From Mycobacterium sp. ELW1 (lineage in GTDB: Bacteria > Actinomycetota > Actinomycetes > Mycobacteriales > Mycobacteriaceae): a stretch of DNA of 64,000 nt. Below, piece after piece: positions 1 through 13,976 of the stretch (within the stretch, counting starts at the first letter, position 1; every line of letters starts with the position of its first letter). The position numbers and the translations under genes were made by a program. Under the pieces are notes generated by a model. That model had not been told where the DNA came from, did no database searches, and saw only the letters and a program-made list of their open reading frames with translations. The stretch lies in the NCBI RefSeq assembly GCF_008329905.1, contig NZ_CP032155.1, positions 1 to 64,000 of the forward strand, in the 5' to 3' direction.

Positions 1-99
1 GACTGTCCTGTCCACACCTGTGGATAACTATGTGGACAGATCGTTCGTCGGCTCAGCTATTGGTTCCTTGCCCGACCTTGCGACCAGGGGGATCTGTCG
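1..99 (+). promoter_or_regulatory. dnaA leader with DnaA boxes
   Basis: This is the 3' end of the region upstream of dnaA. A perfect consensus DnaA box (TGTGGATAA, reverse orientation) lies at 19-27. Two one-mismatch boxes flank it, CTGTCCACA at 8-16 and TGTGGACAG at 31-39. Three boxes in 32 bp suggest DnaA autoregulation. A purine run at 84-92 (CCAGGGGGA) is the ribosome binding site for the TTG start at 100. The rest of the promoter lies outside the window. Confidence 0.75.
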
Positions 100-1602
100 T
101 TGACCGATGATCCCGGTTCAGCGTTCGCCACGGTGTGGAGTTCGGTTGTCGCCGAGCTCAACGGCGACGGAACTGCGGACCAGCGCCCCAGTAACGGAAC
201 TGGCGGCGATGCGCCGCTGACTCCGCAGCAACGCGCATGGCTCAAGTTGGTTCAACCACTGACCATCGCCGAGGGCTTCGCGCTGCTGTCGGTGCCCAGC
301 AGTTTCGTCCAGAACGAGATCGAGCGTCATCTGCGGACCCAGATCGTCGACGCCCTCAGCCGGCGCCTCGGTCAACGGGTCGAGCTCGGTGTTCGGATCG
401 CCCCTCCCGCTCTTGACGAAGACAACGAATCCGCCGCACCGGAGCCTGCCGTCGTCGATTCCGACCTCGACGAGGTCGACGAGGACCGCGAAGCACTGGC
501 GAGCGCTCACGAAACCTGGCCGAGTTACTTCATCGAGCGGCCGCGCAGTAACCCGTCGGCCGAAGCGCCCGGCATCAGCCTCAACCGCCGCTACACCTTC
601 GACACCTTCGTCATCGGTGCCTCGAACCGGTTCGCGCACGCGGCCGCCCTGGCGATCGCCGAAGCACCGGCCCGCGCGTACAACCCGTTGTTCATCTGGG
701 GTGAGTCCGGACTGGGTAAGACCCACCTGCTGCACGCCGCCGGAAATTATGCGCAACGCTTGTTTCCCGGCATGCGGGTGAAGTACGTCTCCACCGAAGA
801 GTTCACCAACGACTTCATCAACTCGCTGCGCGACGACCGCAAGGTTGCGTTCAAGCGCAGTTACCGCGACATCGACGTGCTCCTGGTGGACGACATCCAG
901 TTCATCGAAGGCAAGGAAGGTATCCAGGAAGAGTTCTTCCATACCTTCAACACGCTGCACAACGCCAATAAGCAGATCGTGATCTCCTCCGACCGGCCGC
1001 CCAAACAGCTGGCCACCCTCGAAGACCGGCTACGGACCAGGTTCGAGTGGGGATTGATCACCGATGTCCAGCCGCCCGAATTGGAAACCCGCATCGCGAT
1101 CTTGCGGAAGAAGGCGCAGATGGAGCGCCTCGACGTCCCCGATGACGTCCTGGAGCTCATCGCCAGCAGTATCGAGCGCAACATTCGCGAGCTCGAGGGC
1201 GCGTTGATCCGGGTCACCGCGTTCGCTTCGCTGAACAAGACACCGATCGACAAGGCGCTCGCCGAGATCGTGTTGCGCGACCTGATCGCCGATGCCGGCA
1301 CCATGCAGATCAGCACCGCGGCCATCATGGCGGCCACCGCCGAGTACTTCGACACCACCGTCGAGGAGTTGCGCGGGCCCGGCAAGACCCGGGCATTGGC
1401 TCAATCGCGGCAGATCGCCATGTATCTGTGCCGGGAGCTCACTGACTTGTCCCTGCCCAAGATCGGGCAGGCGTTCGGCCGTGATCACACCACGGTCATG
1501 TACGCGGAGAAGAAGATTCGCGGTGAAATGGCCCATCGGCGTGAGGTGTTCGATCACGTCAAGGAGCTCACCACGCGGATCCGCCAGCGTTCCAAGCGCT
1601 GA
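100..1602 (+). CDS. dnaA: Chromosomal replication initiator DnaA
   Basis: DnaA is the AAA+ initiator that binds DnaA boxes in oriC, melts the origin and recruits the helicase. The 500-residue product has an N-terminal helicase-interaction domain, then an acidic linker around residues 105-135. The AAA+ core carries Walker [12 protein letters not shown] and Walker B LLVDDIQF. The C-terminal domain IV has the DNA-binding signature around [14 protein letters not shown]. The start is TTG at 100, placed 8 nt after a strong purine-rich Shine-Dalgarno; no better ATG keeps the conserved N-terminus. The length is normal for mycobacteria. It is followed by the oriC spacer and dnaN, the universal origin order. 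Confidence 0.98.
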   Translation: MTDDPGSAFATVWSSVVAELNGDGTADQRPSNGTGGDAPLTPQQRAWLKLVQPLTIAEGFALLSVPSSFVQNEIERHLRTQIVDALSRRLGQRVELGVRIAPPALDEDNESAAPEPAVVDSDLDEVDEDREALASAHETWPSYFIERPRSNPSAEAPGISLNRRYTFDTFVIGASNRFAHAAALAIAEAPARAYNPLFIWGESGLGKTHLLHAAGNYAQRLFPGMRVKYVSTEEFTNDFINSLRDDRKVAFKRSYRDIDVLLVDDIQFIEGKEGIQEEFFHTFNTLHNANKQIVISSDRPPKQLATLEDRLRTRFEWGLITDVQPPELETRIAILRKKAQMERLDVPDDVLELIASSIERNIRELEGALIRVTAFASLNKTPIDKALAEIVLRDLIADAGTMQISTAAIMAATAEYFDTTVEELRGPGKTRALAQSRQIAMYLCRELTDLSLPKIGQAFGRDHTTVMYAEKKIRGEMAHRREVFDHVKELTTRIRQRSKR

Positions 1603-2113
1603 AATCTCCACTTTTTCTGTCATCGCCGCGAAAAACTTCGGCCACTGTCGTACCACCCGTCACACTCCTGGCATGTGCACACCGTTGTGGACAACGGCTC
1701 ACATCGAGGCGCAAGTATCGGAATGACAATGAACAACCGCCGGCTGTGCACAGCAGTCCTGTGATTCGTCCTCGGTCATGCACAGCTGGTCCACATGGCG
1801 CCATACCGTCGGAGCAGGCAATCGGTCGGCTAGTCCACAGGTTCCACAGGCCCTATTACTATTACCGTTCTCTCTCTTCCAATTTCTTCTTTGAAGACAG
1901 GGTTGGGGAGCAGCCGGTTCACAGGGCATCCGGCACGGTGTCGCGGTGCTCTTGTCACCGCGATCGATTAGCTTTCAAGATGGCGTCCGACGCTCTACGG
2001 TTGTTGTTCTGACTGCCGTTCAGCGGCTGTCGCTCACAGATCACGCTCATCCGTGCTCCGGCACGCGGTGGACGCTGGTCGGGGTTATTGGGTGATGAAG
2101 GGACTATGTAGAC
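1603..2113. other. oriC: oriC: dnaA-dnaN intergenic replication origin
   Basis: This 511-bp gap between dnaA and dnaN holds the DnaA-box cluster and a low-GC tract expected of oriC. A perfect mycobacterial box, TGTGGACAA, is at 1686-1694. Degenerate boxes include CTGTGCACA 1744-1752, TGGTCCACA 1787-1795, TAGTCCACA 1831-1839 and GGTTCCACA 1840-1848. The pyrimidine/AT-rich stretch at about 1852-1900 is the likely unwinding element, directly beside the box pair at 1831-1848. No convincing gene lies here, although frames stay open by chance. The last 60 bp should contain the dnaN promoter and leader. Confidence 0.9.
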
Positions 2114-3301
2114 GTGGCAACGACGACGGTTGGCTCCGACCTGAAGTTCCGCTTGGTGCGGGAGGATTTCGCCGACGCGGTGGCCTGGGTTGCCCGTAAT
2201 CTCCCGACCCGGCCGACGGTGCCGGTGCTGGCCGGCGTGCTGCTGACCGGCACCGATGAGGGTTTGACCATCTCCGGGTTCGATTACGAGGTGTCGGCCG
2301 AGGTGCGTGTTCCCGCCGAAATAGCTTCTCCTGGAAGCGTTTTGGTGTCCGGTCGGTTGCTGTCCGATATCACCAGGGCGCTGCCGGCCAAGCCCGTCGA
2401 CGTCAGCGTCGAAGGCACTCGAGTGGCGCTGACCTGTGGCAGCGCGCGGTTCTCGCTGCCGACCATGGCGGTCGAGGACTACCCGGCGCTGCCGGAACTG
2501 CCGGAAGAGACCGGTGTCATCTCCGCCGACCTGTTCGGTGAGGCGATCGGCCAGGTGGCCGTAGCCGCCGGGCGGGACGACACACTGCCGATGCTGACCG
2601 GTATCCGGGTGGAGATTTCCGGTGAGGCAGTGGTTTTGGCTGCCACCGACCGGTTCCGGTTGGCCGTGCGTGAGCTGACCTGGTCGACCTCCTCCCCCAG
2701 CTTGGAAGCCGCGGTGCTGGTGCCGGCCAAGACGTTGGCCGAAGCGGCCAAGGCCGGCACGTCCGGCTCGGAGGTGCACCTGGCTCTCGGTGCCGGGTCG
2801 GCGGTCGGCAAGGAAGGCCTGCTGGGAATCCGCAGCGGCGGTAAGCGCAGCACGACTCGCCTGCTCGATGCCGAATTCCCGAAGTTCCGTCAGCTGCTGC
2901 CCGCCGAGCACACTGCGGTGGCCACCATCGGCGTCGGTGAGCTCACCGAAGCCATCAAACGTGTGGCGCTGGTCGCCGATCGTGGGGCGCAGGTTCGGAT
3001 GGAATTCAGCGACGGGGTGCTGCACCTCTCGGCGGGTGCGGACGACGTCGGCCGCGCCGAGGAGGACTTGGATGTCGAGTTCGCCGGCGAGCCGCTGACG
3101 ATCGCCTTCAACCCCACCTACCTCACCGACGGTCTGGGGTCGCTGCATTCCGACCGGGTGACGTTCGGATTCACCACTCCCAGTCGTCCTGCGGTGTTGC
3201 GGCCCGCCAATGCGGAAACACAGGTAGATGGCACCGGACCGTTCCCCGCCGTTCAGACCGACTACGTATACCTGTTGATGCCGGTCCGGCTGCCAGGCTG
3301 A
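2114..3301 (+). CDS. dnaN: DNA polymerase III beta subunit (sliding clamp)
   Basis: The beta clamp is a ring-shaped homodimer that tethers polymerase III and other DNA-processing enzymes to DNA. The 395-residue product matches the usual mycobacterial length (about 400) and has the threefold-repeated clamp domain. Typical features are the N-terminal [14 protein letters not shown] helix, the central [13 protein letters not shown] motif and the C-terminal hydrophobic-pocket segment ending [10 protein letters not shown]. The start is GTG at 2114; the protein begins [13 protein letters not shown] as in relatives. It is the griselimycin target in mycobacteria. It is followed after 28 bp by gnd. Confidence 0.98.
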   Translation: MATTTVGSDLKFRLVREDFADAVAWVARNLPTRPTVPVLAGVLLTGTDEGLTISGFDYEVSAEVRVPAEIASPGSVLVSGRLLSDITRALPAKPVDVSVEGTRVALTCGSARFSLPTMAVEDYPALPELPEETGVISADLFGEAIGQVAVAAGRDDTLPMLTGIRVEISGEAVVLAATDRFRLAVRELTWSTSSPSLEAAVLVPAKTLAEAAKAGTSGSEVHLALGAGSAVGKEGLLGIRSGGKRSTTRLLDAEFPKFRQLLPAEHTAVATIGVGELTEAIKRVALVADRGAQVRMEFSDGVLHLSAGADDVGRAEEDLDVEFAGEPLTIAFNPTYLTDGLGSLHSDRVTFGFTTPSRPAVLRPANAETQVDGTGPFPAVQTDYVYLLMPVRLPG

Positions 3302-3329
3302 CCGGATCCCCTGACGTAGAGAGGCAGTC

Positions 3330-4223
3330 ATGCAGCTGGGTTTGGTCGGTCTTGGCAAGATGGGCTTCAACATGCGCCAGCGGTTGCGCGAGGGCGGACA
3401 TGAAGTCATCGGGTACGACCCCAGACCCGAGGTCACCGACGTCCCGACCCTGGCCGCGCTCGCCGAGGCACTCACCGCACCTCGGGTTATCTGGGTGATG
3501 GTGCCGTCCGGCCCGATTACCGATGACACGATCAGCTCCCTGGCAGATGTCCTCAGCCCCGGTGATCTCGTTGTCGACGGCGGCAACTCCAAGTACACCG
3601 AAGACGGCCCGCACGCGGAATTGCTTGGTAAAAAAGGCATTTCGTTCGTCGACGCGGGTGTGTCCGGTGGTATCTGGGGTCTGGCGGAAGGCTACGGCCT
3701 GATGGTCGGCGGCAGCGACGAGGACGTCGCCCGGGTGATGCCGATCTTCGACACGTTGCGGCCACCCGGGGATCTGGCAGACGGTTTCGTGCACGCCGGC
3801 CCGGTCGGTGCGGGTCACTACGCGAAGATGGTGCACAACGGCATCGAGTACGGGCTGATGATGGCCTACGCCGAGGGATACGAACTGCTGGCCGCCGAAC
3901 CACTGATCAAAGACACCCAGGCAGTGATCCAGGCGTGGACCAACGGCACCGTCGTACGCTCGTGGCTGCAGCAGCTCCTGGCCAAGGCGCTCAAGGAAGA
4001 TCCCGCGTTCGACGCGATCTCCGGGTACACCGAAGATTCCGGTGAAGGCCGCTGGACGGTCGAAGAGGCCATCCGCCACCGGGTGCCGATGCCGGTGATC
4101 GCGGCATCCCTGTTTGCGCGTTTCGCATCGCGACAAGAGGATTCGCCGACGATGAAAGCCGTTTCCGCGCTTCGTAATCAGTTCGGTGGGCACGCGGTCA
4201 AGCGGGTCTCGGTGTCGGGATAA
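3330..4223 (+). CDS. gnd: 6-phosphogluconate dehydrogenase (decarboxylating, short type)
   Basis: This enzyme oxidatively decarboxylates 6-phosphogluconate to ribulose 5-phosphate in the pentose phosphate pathway. The 297-residue product is the short form, about 300 residues rather than about 470. It has an N-terminal Rossmann motif GLVGLGKMG, the DLVVDGGNS segment, and the active-site region HYAKMVHNGIEYG with the catalytic lysine. GAGAGGCAG just upstream of the ATG is a good ribosome binding site. It sits between dnaN and recF, as in M. smegmatis but not M. tuberculosis. Cofactor preference cannot be read with confidence. Confidence 0.93.
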   Translation: MQLGLVGLGKMGFNMRQRLREGGHEVIGYDPRPEVTDVPTLAALAEALTAPRVIWVMVPSGPITDDTISSLADVLSPGDLVVDGGNSKYTEDGPHAELLGKKGISFVDAGVSGGIWGLAEGYGLMVGGSDEDVARVMPIFDTLRPPGDLADGFVHAGPVGAGHYAKMVHNGIEYGLMMAYAEGYELLAAEPLIKDTQAVIQAWTNGTVVRSWLQQLLAKALKEDPAFDAISGYTEDSGEGRWTVEEAIRHRVPMPVIAASLFARFASRQEDSPTMKAVSALRNQFGGHAVKRVSVSG

Positions 4224-4232
4224 CCAGCCTCA

Positions 4233-5384
4233 ATGTATGTCCGGCACCTGACGCTCCGCGACTTTCGGTCGTGGGAAAGCGTAGATCTCGAATTGGCGCC
4301 GGGCCGAACGGTGTTCGTCGGACCGAACGGGTTCGGCAAAACGAATATTGTTGAGGCGCTGTGGTATTGCGCGACGCTGGGATCGCACCGGGTCGCCACC
4401 GACGCCCCGCTGATCCGGGCCGGCGCCGAGCGGGCGGTGGTTTCGACGATCGTCGTCAACGAGGGTCGGGAATTGGCGATCGATCTTGAGATCGCGGCGG
4501 GCCGGGCCAACAAGGCTCGGCTGAACCGGTCCCCGGTGCGCAGTACCCGCGAGATCCTCGGTGCGGTGCGCGCCGTGCTGTTCGCACCTGAGGATCTCGC
4601 CCTGGTCCGCGGCGACCCAGGCGAACGCAGGCGCTATCTCGACGAGCTCGCCTCGGTACGCCGGCCGCGGGTCGCGGCGATCCGCGCCGACTACGACAAG
4701 GTGCTCAAACAGCGCACCGCGTTGTTGAAATCTGCTGCAGGAGCCCGTTTTCGGGGTGATTCCGGAGTGCTGGAGACCCTCGATGTGTGGGACGGCCACC
4801 TGGCCGCACACGGTGCGCAGCTGATGGCGGCCCGGATTGAGCTGACAAATCTGCTGGCGCCGGAGGTCGAAAAGGCTTATCAGCTACTGGCTCCGGCGTC
4901 TCGCCCGGCAGCGATCAGCTACCGCAGCAGCGTCCTGGACGGCGCGGACGACGGTCACGACGTGGAATATCTCGAGGCGGCGCTGCTGGCCGGACTGGCG
5001 GCGCGGCGCGGCGCGGAGCTGGAACGTGGGATGTGCCTGGTCGGACCGCATCGCGACGACCTCGAGCTGCGGCTCGGTGATCAGCCGGCCAAGGGGTTCG
5101 CCAGTCACGGGGAATCGTGGTCGATGGCATTGGCGCTGCGGCTGGCGTCCTATGAACTGCTGCGGACCGAGGGCAGCGAACCGGTGCTGATCCTCGACGA
5201 CGTGTTCGCCGAGCTGGACAACTCCCGCCGCCGGGCGCTGGCCGGCGTGGCGGCCGACGCCGAGCAGGTGCTCATCACCGCGGCGGTCGGGGAGGACATC
5301 CCGACCGATTGGGACGCCACCCGGATCGGCATCACCTTGCGCGACGACGACGGGGGCCGGATGTCGGAGGTGGTGACGGCATGA
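4233..5384 (+). CDS. recF: DNA replication and repair protein RecF
   Basis: RecF is an SMC-like ATPase that helps RecO/RecR load RecA at single-strand gaps and stalled forks. The 383-residue product has Walker [10 protein letters not shown] near residue 30, the RecF signature [11 protein letters not shown] near residue 270, and Walker [12 protein letters not shown] near residue 320. Length and motifs are complete. It begins 9 bp after gnd. Its TGA stop overlaps the ATG of dciA (ATGA at 5381-5384), so the two are probably translationally coupled. Confidence 0.97.
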   Translation: MYVRHLTLRDFRSWESVDLELAPGRTVFVGPNGFGKTNIVEALWYCATLGSHRVATDAPLIRAGAERAVVSTIVVNEGRELAIDLEIAAGRANKARLNRSPVRSTREILGAVRAVLFAPEDLALVRGDPGERRRYLDELASVRRPRVAAIRADYDKVLKQRTALLKSAAGARFRGDSGVLETLDVWDGHLAAHGAQLMAARIELTNLLAPEVEKAYQLLAPASRPAAISYRSSVLDGADDGHDVEYLEAALLAGLAARRGAELERGMCLVGPHRDDLELRLGDQPAKGFASHGESWSMALALRLASYELLRTEGSEPVLILDDVFAELDNSRRRALAGVAADAEQVLITAAVGEDIPTDWDATRIGITLRDDDGGRMSEVVTA

Positions 5385-5944
5385 CCGAACCTGAGGACGA
5401 GCCCGCCGGCCCGCCCGAGCACCTCGCGAATCTGGCCGGCATGGATCTGGTGCGCCGCGCCCTGGAGGAAGCCCGCGGCGCCGCTCGCAGCCAGGGCAAG
5501 GAAGTCGGCCGTGGTGGCCGCTCGCCTCGGGCCCGCCGCGGCGGCGAGCGGGGCGGCCGTCGGGCCTGGTCGGGGCCCGGGCCGGATCGTCGTGATCCCC
5601 AGACGTTCGCGACGGTCGCCAACGAGCTGGCGAAGTCCCGCGGCTGGACGCCGAAGGTCGCTGAAGGTGCGGTGTTCGCCCAGTGGGCGACGGTGGTCGG
5701 CGAGCAGATCGCCGAGCACGCCGAGCCGACCACGCTGCGCGACGGTGTGCTGAGCGTGGCGGCGGAATCGACTGCGTGGGCCACGCAACTCCGGATGGTG
5801 CAGTCGCAGCTGTTGGCCAAGATCGCCGCTGCTGTCGGGGACGGGGTCGTGACGTCGCTGAAGATCACCGGGCCGGTGGCTCCATCGTGGCGCAAGGGCA
5901 AGTTGCACATCTCTGGGCGAGGGCCGCGCGACACCTACGGGTGA
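5381..5944 (+). CDS. dciA: DciA (DUF721), replicative helicase operator
   Basis: This DUF721 protein corresponds to M. tuberculosis Rv0004, reported as a DciA-type factor that works with the replicative helicase DnaB. The 187-residue product has a charged, Arg/Gly-rich N-terminal half that looks disordered. The C-terminal DUF721 domain contains [14 protein letters not shown] and the [20 protein letters not shown] segment. I place the start at the ATG overlapping the recF stop; a longer open frame to 5309 lies inside recF and lacks conserved sequence. Clustering with dnaA, dnaN, recF and gyrase supports a replication role. Confidence 0.9.
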   Translation: MTEPEDEPAGPPEHLANLAGMDLVRRALEEARGAARSQGKEVGRGGRSPRARRGGERGGRRAWSGPGPDRRDPQTFATVANELAKSRGWTPKVAEGAVFAQWATVVGEQIAEHAEPTTLRDGVLSVAAESTAWATQLRMVQSQLLAKIAAAVGDGVVTSLKITGPVAPSWRKGKLHISGRGPRDTYG

Positions 5945-6096
5945 GCCGCAGTACCACTGTCGGCTGACGGCCACGAGACGCGCGCCGACTACCGTGTCAA
6001 GCGTCACCACGTATGCCAATCCGAGAAATTCCGTGCACGGCTCAACTAGGTGTGTAGAAACGCGGCCGCAGAATCAGTCCGGAACGCACTTACCGG

Positions 6097-6102
6097 TAGA
6101 CT
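6097..6102 (+). promoter_or_regulatory. Putative gyrBA promoter -10 element
   Basis: TAGACT fits the mycobacterial SigA -10 pattern TANNNT and lies 65 bp upstream of gyrB in a 223-bp gap. A weak -35 candidate (TCAGTC, 6074-6079) is 17 bp upstream. The gap otherwise shows only the strong Shine-Dalgarno AAGGAGA at 6150-6156, 11 nt before the GTG start of gyrB. Inferred from sequence pattern only. Confidence 0.4.
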
Positions 6103-6128
6103 GGACAGGACCCGCGCGCGGCCGGTGA

Positions 6129-8180
<2,052 letters not shown>

Positions 8181-8215
8181 CGAACCACACCCCCTCGTAG
8201 GGATAAGAGGATCAC

Positions 8216-10747
<2,532 letters not shown>

Positions 10748-10770
10748 CGCGACGGGGCGACAGGTTAGGA

Positions 10771-11697
10771 GTGGCGGTGAGCGCACCGAACGAGCCGGGC
10801 CAACCCGGACCGAGTGAGGGCCCGGGTAACGGGACCGGCTCGGCCGAGCGGACCGGTCCCCGACCGGGTGCCAATGGTGGGTCCGCCGAGGCCCCGCCGT
10901 GGCAGCGCGGTGCTGCGCGAGCGCGGCAGGGCGGCGCGCCCCAGCGGCCGGCCGGTGAGGCGCAACCTCGCCAGGCGCCGCCGGGAGGTCCGGGCCTCGA
11001 GCAACGGGTGAACCGCTTCATCAGCGGCACCGCCGCGCCCGATCTTTCGGGATCGGGCGGTCCGCAACAGCCGCAGCAGCCTGAGCCGCGGCCGCAGGCC
11101 GAGCCGCGGGCCGAACTTCGTCCCGAAGCCAGGCCTGAACCACGCCCGGAGCAGCGCCCCGAGGGCAGCCGCCCCGAAGCCGCCCGCCCCGAGGGCTATG
11201 TCAGCGAGCTACCGGACCTGTCCGGCGTCGCCCCGCCGAAGCCGGTAGCGCAGCAACGCAAACCGGCACCGGAGCAGCCGGCTCGACCGGCCGGTGCCGC
11301 CACCCGCGTTCAGGTCGGTGCCAACCGTGCCCGCGGGCCGGTGCGGGCCAGCATGCAGATTCGGCGCATCGATCCGTGGAGCGCGTTGAAGGTGTCGCTG
11401 CTGCTGTCGGTGGCGTTGTTCTTCGTGTGGATGGTCGCGGTGGCATTCCTGTATCTGGTGCTCGGCGGCATGGGCGTGTGGAGCAAGCTGAACAGCAACG
11501 TCGGCGACCTGTTGACGGCCACCAGCGGTGGTGGCGGCGAGCTGGTGTCCAGCGGCACGATCTTCGGCGGTGCAGCGCTCATCGGTCTGGTGAACATCGT
11601 GCTGCTGACGGCGATGGCCACCGTCGGAGCGTTCATCTACAACCTCAGCACCGACATCGTCGGCGGTATCGAGGTCACGCTGGCCGACCGGGACTAG
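10771..11697 (+). CDS. DUF3566 membrane protein (Rv0007-like)
   Basis: This protein matches Rv0007 by position and architecture. The 308 residues start with a long Pro/Glu/Arg/Gly-rich cytoplasmic region, including [14 protein letters not shown] repeats around residues 110-145. A DUF3566 membrane domain follows, with helices around residues 210-235 and 265-290 and the [13 protein letters not shown] lead-in. It starts at GTG 10771, 23 bp after gyrA, probably in the same transcript. A link to cell-envelope or division processes is inferred from neighbours; no catalytic motif is visible. Confidence 0.85.
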   Translation: MAVSAPNEPGQPGPSEGPGNGTGSAERTGPRPGANGGSAEAPPWQRGAARARQGGAPQRPAGEAQPRQAPPGGPGLEQRVNRFISGTAAPDLSGSGGPQQPQQPEPRPQAEPRAELRPEARPEPRPEQRPEGSRPEAARPEGYVSELPDLSGVAPPKPVAQQRKPAPEQPARPAGAATRVQVGANRARGPVRASMQIRRIDPWSALKVSLLLSVALFFVWMVAVAFLYLVLGGMGVWSKLNSNVGDLLTATSGGGGELVSSGTIFGGAALIGLVNIVLLTAMATVGAFIYNLSTDIVGGIEVTLADRD

Positions 11698-11766
11698 CGT
11701 CGGCGCACCGGTTTGGGTGCAGCACCCCCGGTGCGGTAATCTCGGCGCTCGGTCGTATGCAAATAC

Positions 11767-11840
11767 GGGCCTATAGCTCAGGCGGTTAGAGCGCTTCGCT
11801 GATAACGAAGAGGTCGGAGGTTCGAGTCCTCCTAGGCCCA
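11767..11840 (+). tRNA. ileT: tRNA-Ile (GAT)
   Basis: This is a 74-nt cloverleaf. The acceptor stem is GGGCCTA/TAGGCCC, the anticodon stem CTTCG/CGAAG and the loop CTGATAA, giving anticodon GAT. The T-loop is GTTCGAGTC. Discriminator A is at 11840 and CCA is not encoded. The ileT-alaT pair after gyrA is typical of mycobacteria. Confidence 0.97.
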
Positions 11841-11869
11841 CGATGTCTCGGTCATCGGGAAGGGCGCCC

Positions 11870-11962
11870 GTGCGGATTGCATTGCTGTTGGCAGTGTTGG
11901 TCGCGGGCGCCGTCGTTGTTCGGGCCCGCCGCGGCGAGGTCTGGCACACCCTCGACGATTGA
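11870..11962 (+). CDS. DLW-39-like mini membrane protein
   Basis: A tiny frame sits between tRNA-Ile and tRNA-Ala. Read from GTG 11870 it gives about 30 residues: a hydrophobic stretch (RIALLLAVLVAGAVVV), then RARRGEVWHTLDD. A strong Shine-Dalgarno (GGGAAGGG, 11857-11864) lies 5 nt upstream. An in-frame ATG at 11843 would give 39 residues but sits 3 nt after the tRNA. One transmembrane helix followed by an acidic, Trp-containing tail, next to the DUF3566 gene, resembles the actinobacterial DLW-39 family. The family name is inferred; function is unknown. Confidence 0.6.
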   Translation: MRIALLLAVLVAGAVVVRARRGEVWHTLDD

Positions 11963-11969
11963 GACGTAC

Positions 11970-12042
11970 GGGGCCTTAGCTCAGTTGGTAGAGCGCTGCC
12001 TTTGCAAGGCAGATGTCAGGAGTTCGAATCTCCTAGGCTCCA
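11970..12042 (+). tRNA. alaT: tRNA-Ala (TGC)
   Basis: This is a 73-nt cloverleaf. The acceptor stem is GGGGCCT/AGGCTCC with one G-T pair, the anticodon stem CTGCC/GGCAG and the loop TTTGCAA, giving anticodon TGC. The T-loop is GTTCGAATC. Discriminator A is at 12042 and CCA is not encoded. Confidence 0.97.
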
Positions 12043-12067
12043 CAGAGATCCAGAATGGCCGCGTAAT

Positions 12068-12214
12068 TCAGCGGCTGGCGGGTACCGCCAGGCGACGCGG
12101 CAACGTCTTCTTGCATCGACGACAGGTGAATGTGTCCTTGTCGATGAACAGCGTCTGCTCGTGGCTGCAGATCGCGCACCTGACTTTTTGATGTGAAAGG
12201 CTCCCCCAACCCAT
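12068..12214 (-). CDS. Putative mini zinc-ribbon protein
   Basis: This is a 48-codon frame antisense to and just downstream of tRNA-Ala. It encodes two CxxC knuckles (CAIC and CRRC) 19 residues apart with SHEQTLFIDKDTFT between them, then a basic tail KKTLPRRLAVPASR. That is a compact zinc-ribbon design. Nearly every third codon position from the first knuckle onward is G or C, as in real genes here. The ATG at 12214 has no obvious Shine-Dalgarno, so the true start is uncertain; the frame remains open further upstream through AT-richer, non-coding-looking sequence. Function is unknown; the fold suggests nucleic-acid or ribosome binding. Confidence 0.55.
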   Translation of the reverse strand: MGWGSLSHQKVRCAICSHEQTLFIDKDTFTCRRCKKTLPRRLAVPASR

Positions 12215-12410
12215 GCCAAATATGATGCACCCTGGGGCGGATCTGGCAAAGCAGATTCGTTGACAGCCAGTTCCAAGTATTTGACTAGTCAGCAAACCAA
12301 AATCTGACGTCGCCGCAAGTGGAGCGGCTGCGGCCGCAAATATCGTTGTGTGGCAATCGAACTCAAGACGTGACCGCAGTCGGCCGGCCAGCAATGGCTC
12401 GGCTGGCGGG

Positions 12411-12818
12411 TTAGATCTTCGGCGACACGTCGACACTGGGCGGCCGCGGCGACGGCTCGGGCGCCGAGGACCGTCGTGTGATCACGAACGCGACTGCCCC
12501 ACCCACTGCAGCCAACCCCAGGAAGCCGAACACGAACAGCCGCCGACGCCGCCGATGCCGCGACGTCCGGACCTCCTGGAGGACCTGGGGAAAGTCCGCG
12601 ACCACCTGTCTGACCGCCTCGAGCTCGGTCCCGACTTCCTGCTGCACAGCACGGGCCTCGCGGGCGCGGCGCCGCAGCGCGACCGCGGCCGATTCCGCCG
12701 AATTCGCGGTGATGCCGACCACGCCGCGGGTGATGTCCACCGGGCCGACGGCGGTGTAGTGCAGTCCGCGGTTCAGCCGCTCCCGCGACGTGAGTTTGGG
12801 TTCACTCGTGCGGCCCAT
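12411..12818 (-). CDS. cwsA: Cell wall synthesis protein CwsA
   Basis: CwsA (Rv0008c) is a small mycobacterial membrane protein that interacts with CrgA and Wag31 at septum and pole. The 135-residue product begins MGRTSEPKLTSRERLNRGL and has the conserved YTAVGPVDITRG segment. A charged helical region follows. One C-terminal transmembrane helix spans about residues 108-124 (RRLFVFGFLGLAAVGGAVAF), ending in a Pro/Ser-rich tail (RRSSAPEPSPRPPSV) close to the M. tuberculosis protein. It is divergent from ppiA. Confidence 0.9.
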   Translation of the reverse strand: MGRTSEPKLTSRERLNRGLHYTAVGPVDITRGVVGITANSAESAAVALRRRAREARAVQQEVGTELEAVRQVVADFPQVLQEVRTSRHRRRRRLFVFGFLGLAAVGGAVAFVITRRSSAPEPSPRPPSVDVSPKI

Positions 12819-12923
12819 TTCATCCTCCCGACCGGTGACGCGTTGATGCCGTCAACACTGCCACAGCGCTACGGGGGTGGCCGCGGGATCGGGCACTCGC
12901 TCCTAGTGGCACACTGAGTTCCC

Positions 12924-13451
12924 GTGACGAGCGACATCGCAACCGCAACAGCGACCCTGCACACGAACCGCGGCGACATCAAGATCGCCCTGTTCGGTAA
13001 CCACGCCCCCAAGACCGTCGCCAACTTTGTTGGTCTGGCTCAGGGCACCAAGGAGTACTCGACGGAGAACGCGTCGGGCAGCACCTCGGGCCCCTTCTAC
13101 GACGGCGCCGTCTTTCACCGCGTCATCGACGGATTCATGATCCAGGGCGGTGACCCGACGGGTACCGGCCGCGGCGGCCCGGGCTACAAGTTCGCCGACG
13201 AGTTCCACCCGGAGCTGCAGTTCGACAAGCCCTACCTGCTGGCGATGGCCAACGCAGGACCGGGCACCAACGGCTCGCAGTTCTTCATCACCGTCGGCAA
13301 GACACCGCACCTGAACCGTCGGCACACCATCTTCGGTGAGATCGTCGACCCCGAGTCGCAGAAGGTCGTCGACGCGATCGCCACCACGGCGACCGATCGC
13401 AACGACCGGCCCACCGACGATGTGGTGATCGAGTCGGTCACCATTTCCTGA
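12924..13451 (+). CDS. ppiA: Peptidyl-prolyl cis-trans isomerase A (cyclophilin)
   Basis: PpiA is a cytosolic cyclophilin catalysing proline isomerisation during folding. The 175-residue product contains the signature [25 protein letters not shown] with the catalytic Arg, plus the [17 protein letters not shown] active-site strand and FGEIVD. It starts at GTG 12924. No signal peptide is present. Its stop is followed by a long palindrome shared with the convergent Rv0010c-like gene. Confidence 0.96.
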   Translation: MTSDIATATATLHTNRGDIKIALFGNHAPKTVANFVGLAQGTKEYSTENASGSTSGPFYDGAVFHRVIDGFMIQGGDPTGTGRGGPGYKFADEFHPELQFDKPYLLAMANAGPGTNGSQFFITVGKTPHLNRRHTIFGEIVDPESQKVVDAIATTATDRNDRPTDDVVIESVTIS

Positions 13452-13469
13452 ACCGCGCATTGAGGCAGT

Positions 13470-13507
13470 ACTGAGGGCGAGGATTCCGCGGAATCCTCGC
13501 CCTCAGT
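13470..13507. terminator. 38-bp perfect palindrome, bidirectional terminator
   Basis: The sequence from 13470 to 13507 is its own reverse complement across all 38 bases; the arms begin ACTGAGGGCGAGGATTCCG. It lies between the convergent ends of ppiA (13451) and the Rv0010c-like gene (13522). There is no U-tract on either side, as is usual for mycobacterial intrinsic terminators. Acting in both directions is inferred from symmetry and position. Confidence 0.8.
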
Positions 13508-13521
13508 GCTATCTCAACGGG

Positions 13522-13941
13522 TTACCGGCGGCCGGCGAATCCCGCATCAGTCAACGCGTCCAGAACATCGACCGGGTCGGTTCCCAGGTCCCACCGACTG
13601 AGCACGATCAGCCGGTCGGCGGTCGTGTCGATCTCCAGCAGTCGGGTCTTGCGGCCGACCCGGCGGAACTCGGTGATCCGGATCAGCGCGATGTCGGCCC
13701 GGTGCAATGTCTGAGCCTTGAACCACCCGCGGTACACCAGTGCGTCACCGGTGATAGCCAGCCGGGGTTGCGCTCGCCATGATCCGATCGCGAACGCGAC
13801 CAGTCCGAGCGCAGCAATCCCGGTGAGAATCCGGCCGGGCACGTCTGTGATGACGGTCACACAGACGATTGCCATCAAAAGACCGCCGATCCCCAGAGCT
13901 GCGATGGCGGGAGTTTTCGGCGACCACTCAGTTTGCTGCAC
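13522..13941 (-). CDS. PH-domain membrane protein (Rv0010c-like)
   Basis: This 139-residue membrane protein matches Rv0010c. Two hydrophobic helices near the N-terminus (about 10-28 and 32-50) are followed by a small PH-like beta domain with LVYRGWFKAQTLHRADIALIRI and the conserved end LSRWDLGTDPVDVLDALTDAGFAGR. I chose GTG 13941, giving MQQTEWSPKTP, because related proteins start there and a G-run lies just upstream; GTG 13956 is possible. No enzymatic motif is seen. Its promoter region holds an 18-bp palindrome and a perfect DnaA box. Confidence 0.75.
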   Translation of the reverse strand: MQQTEWSPKTPAIAALGIGGLLMAIVCVTVITDVPGRILTGIAALGLVAFAIGSWRAQPRLAITGDALVYRGWFKAQTLHRADIALIRITEFRRVGRKTRLLEIDTTADRLIVLSRWDLGTDPVDVLDALTDAGFAGRR

Positions 13942-13976
13942 GGCTACCCCCGGCACGTCTACCGCGAGGTATGGAG

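Noticed and set aside
1955..3640. 561-codon minus-strand frame across oriC end, dnaN and gnd
   Set aside because: It crosses two conserved plus-strand genes and has no motif.
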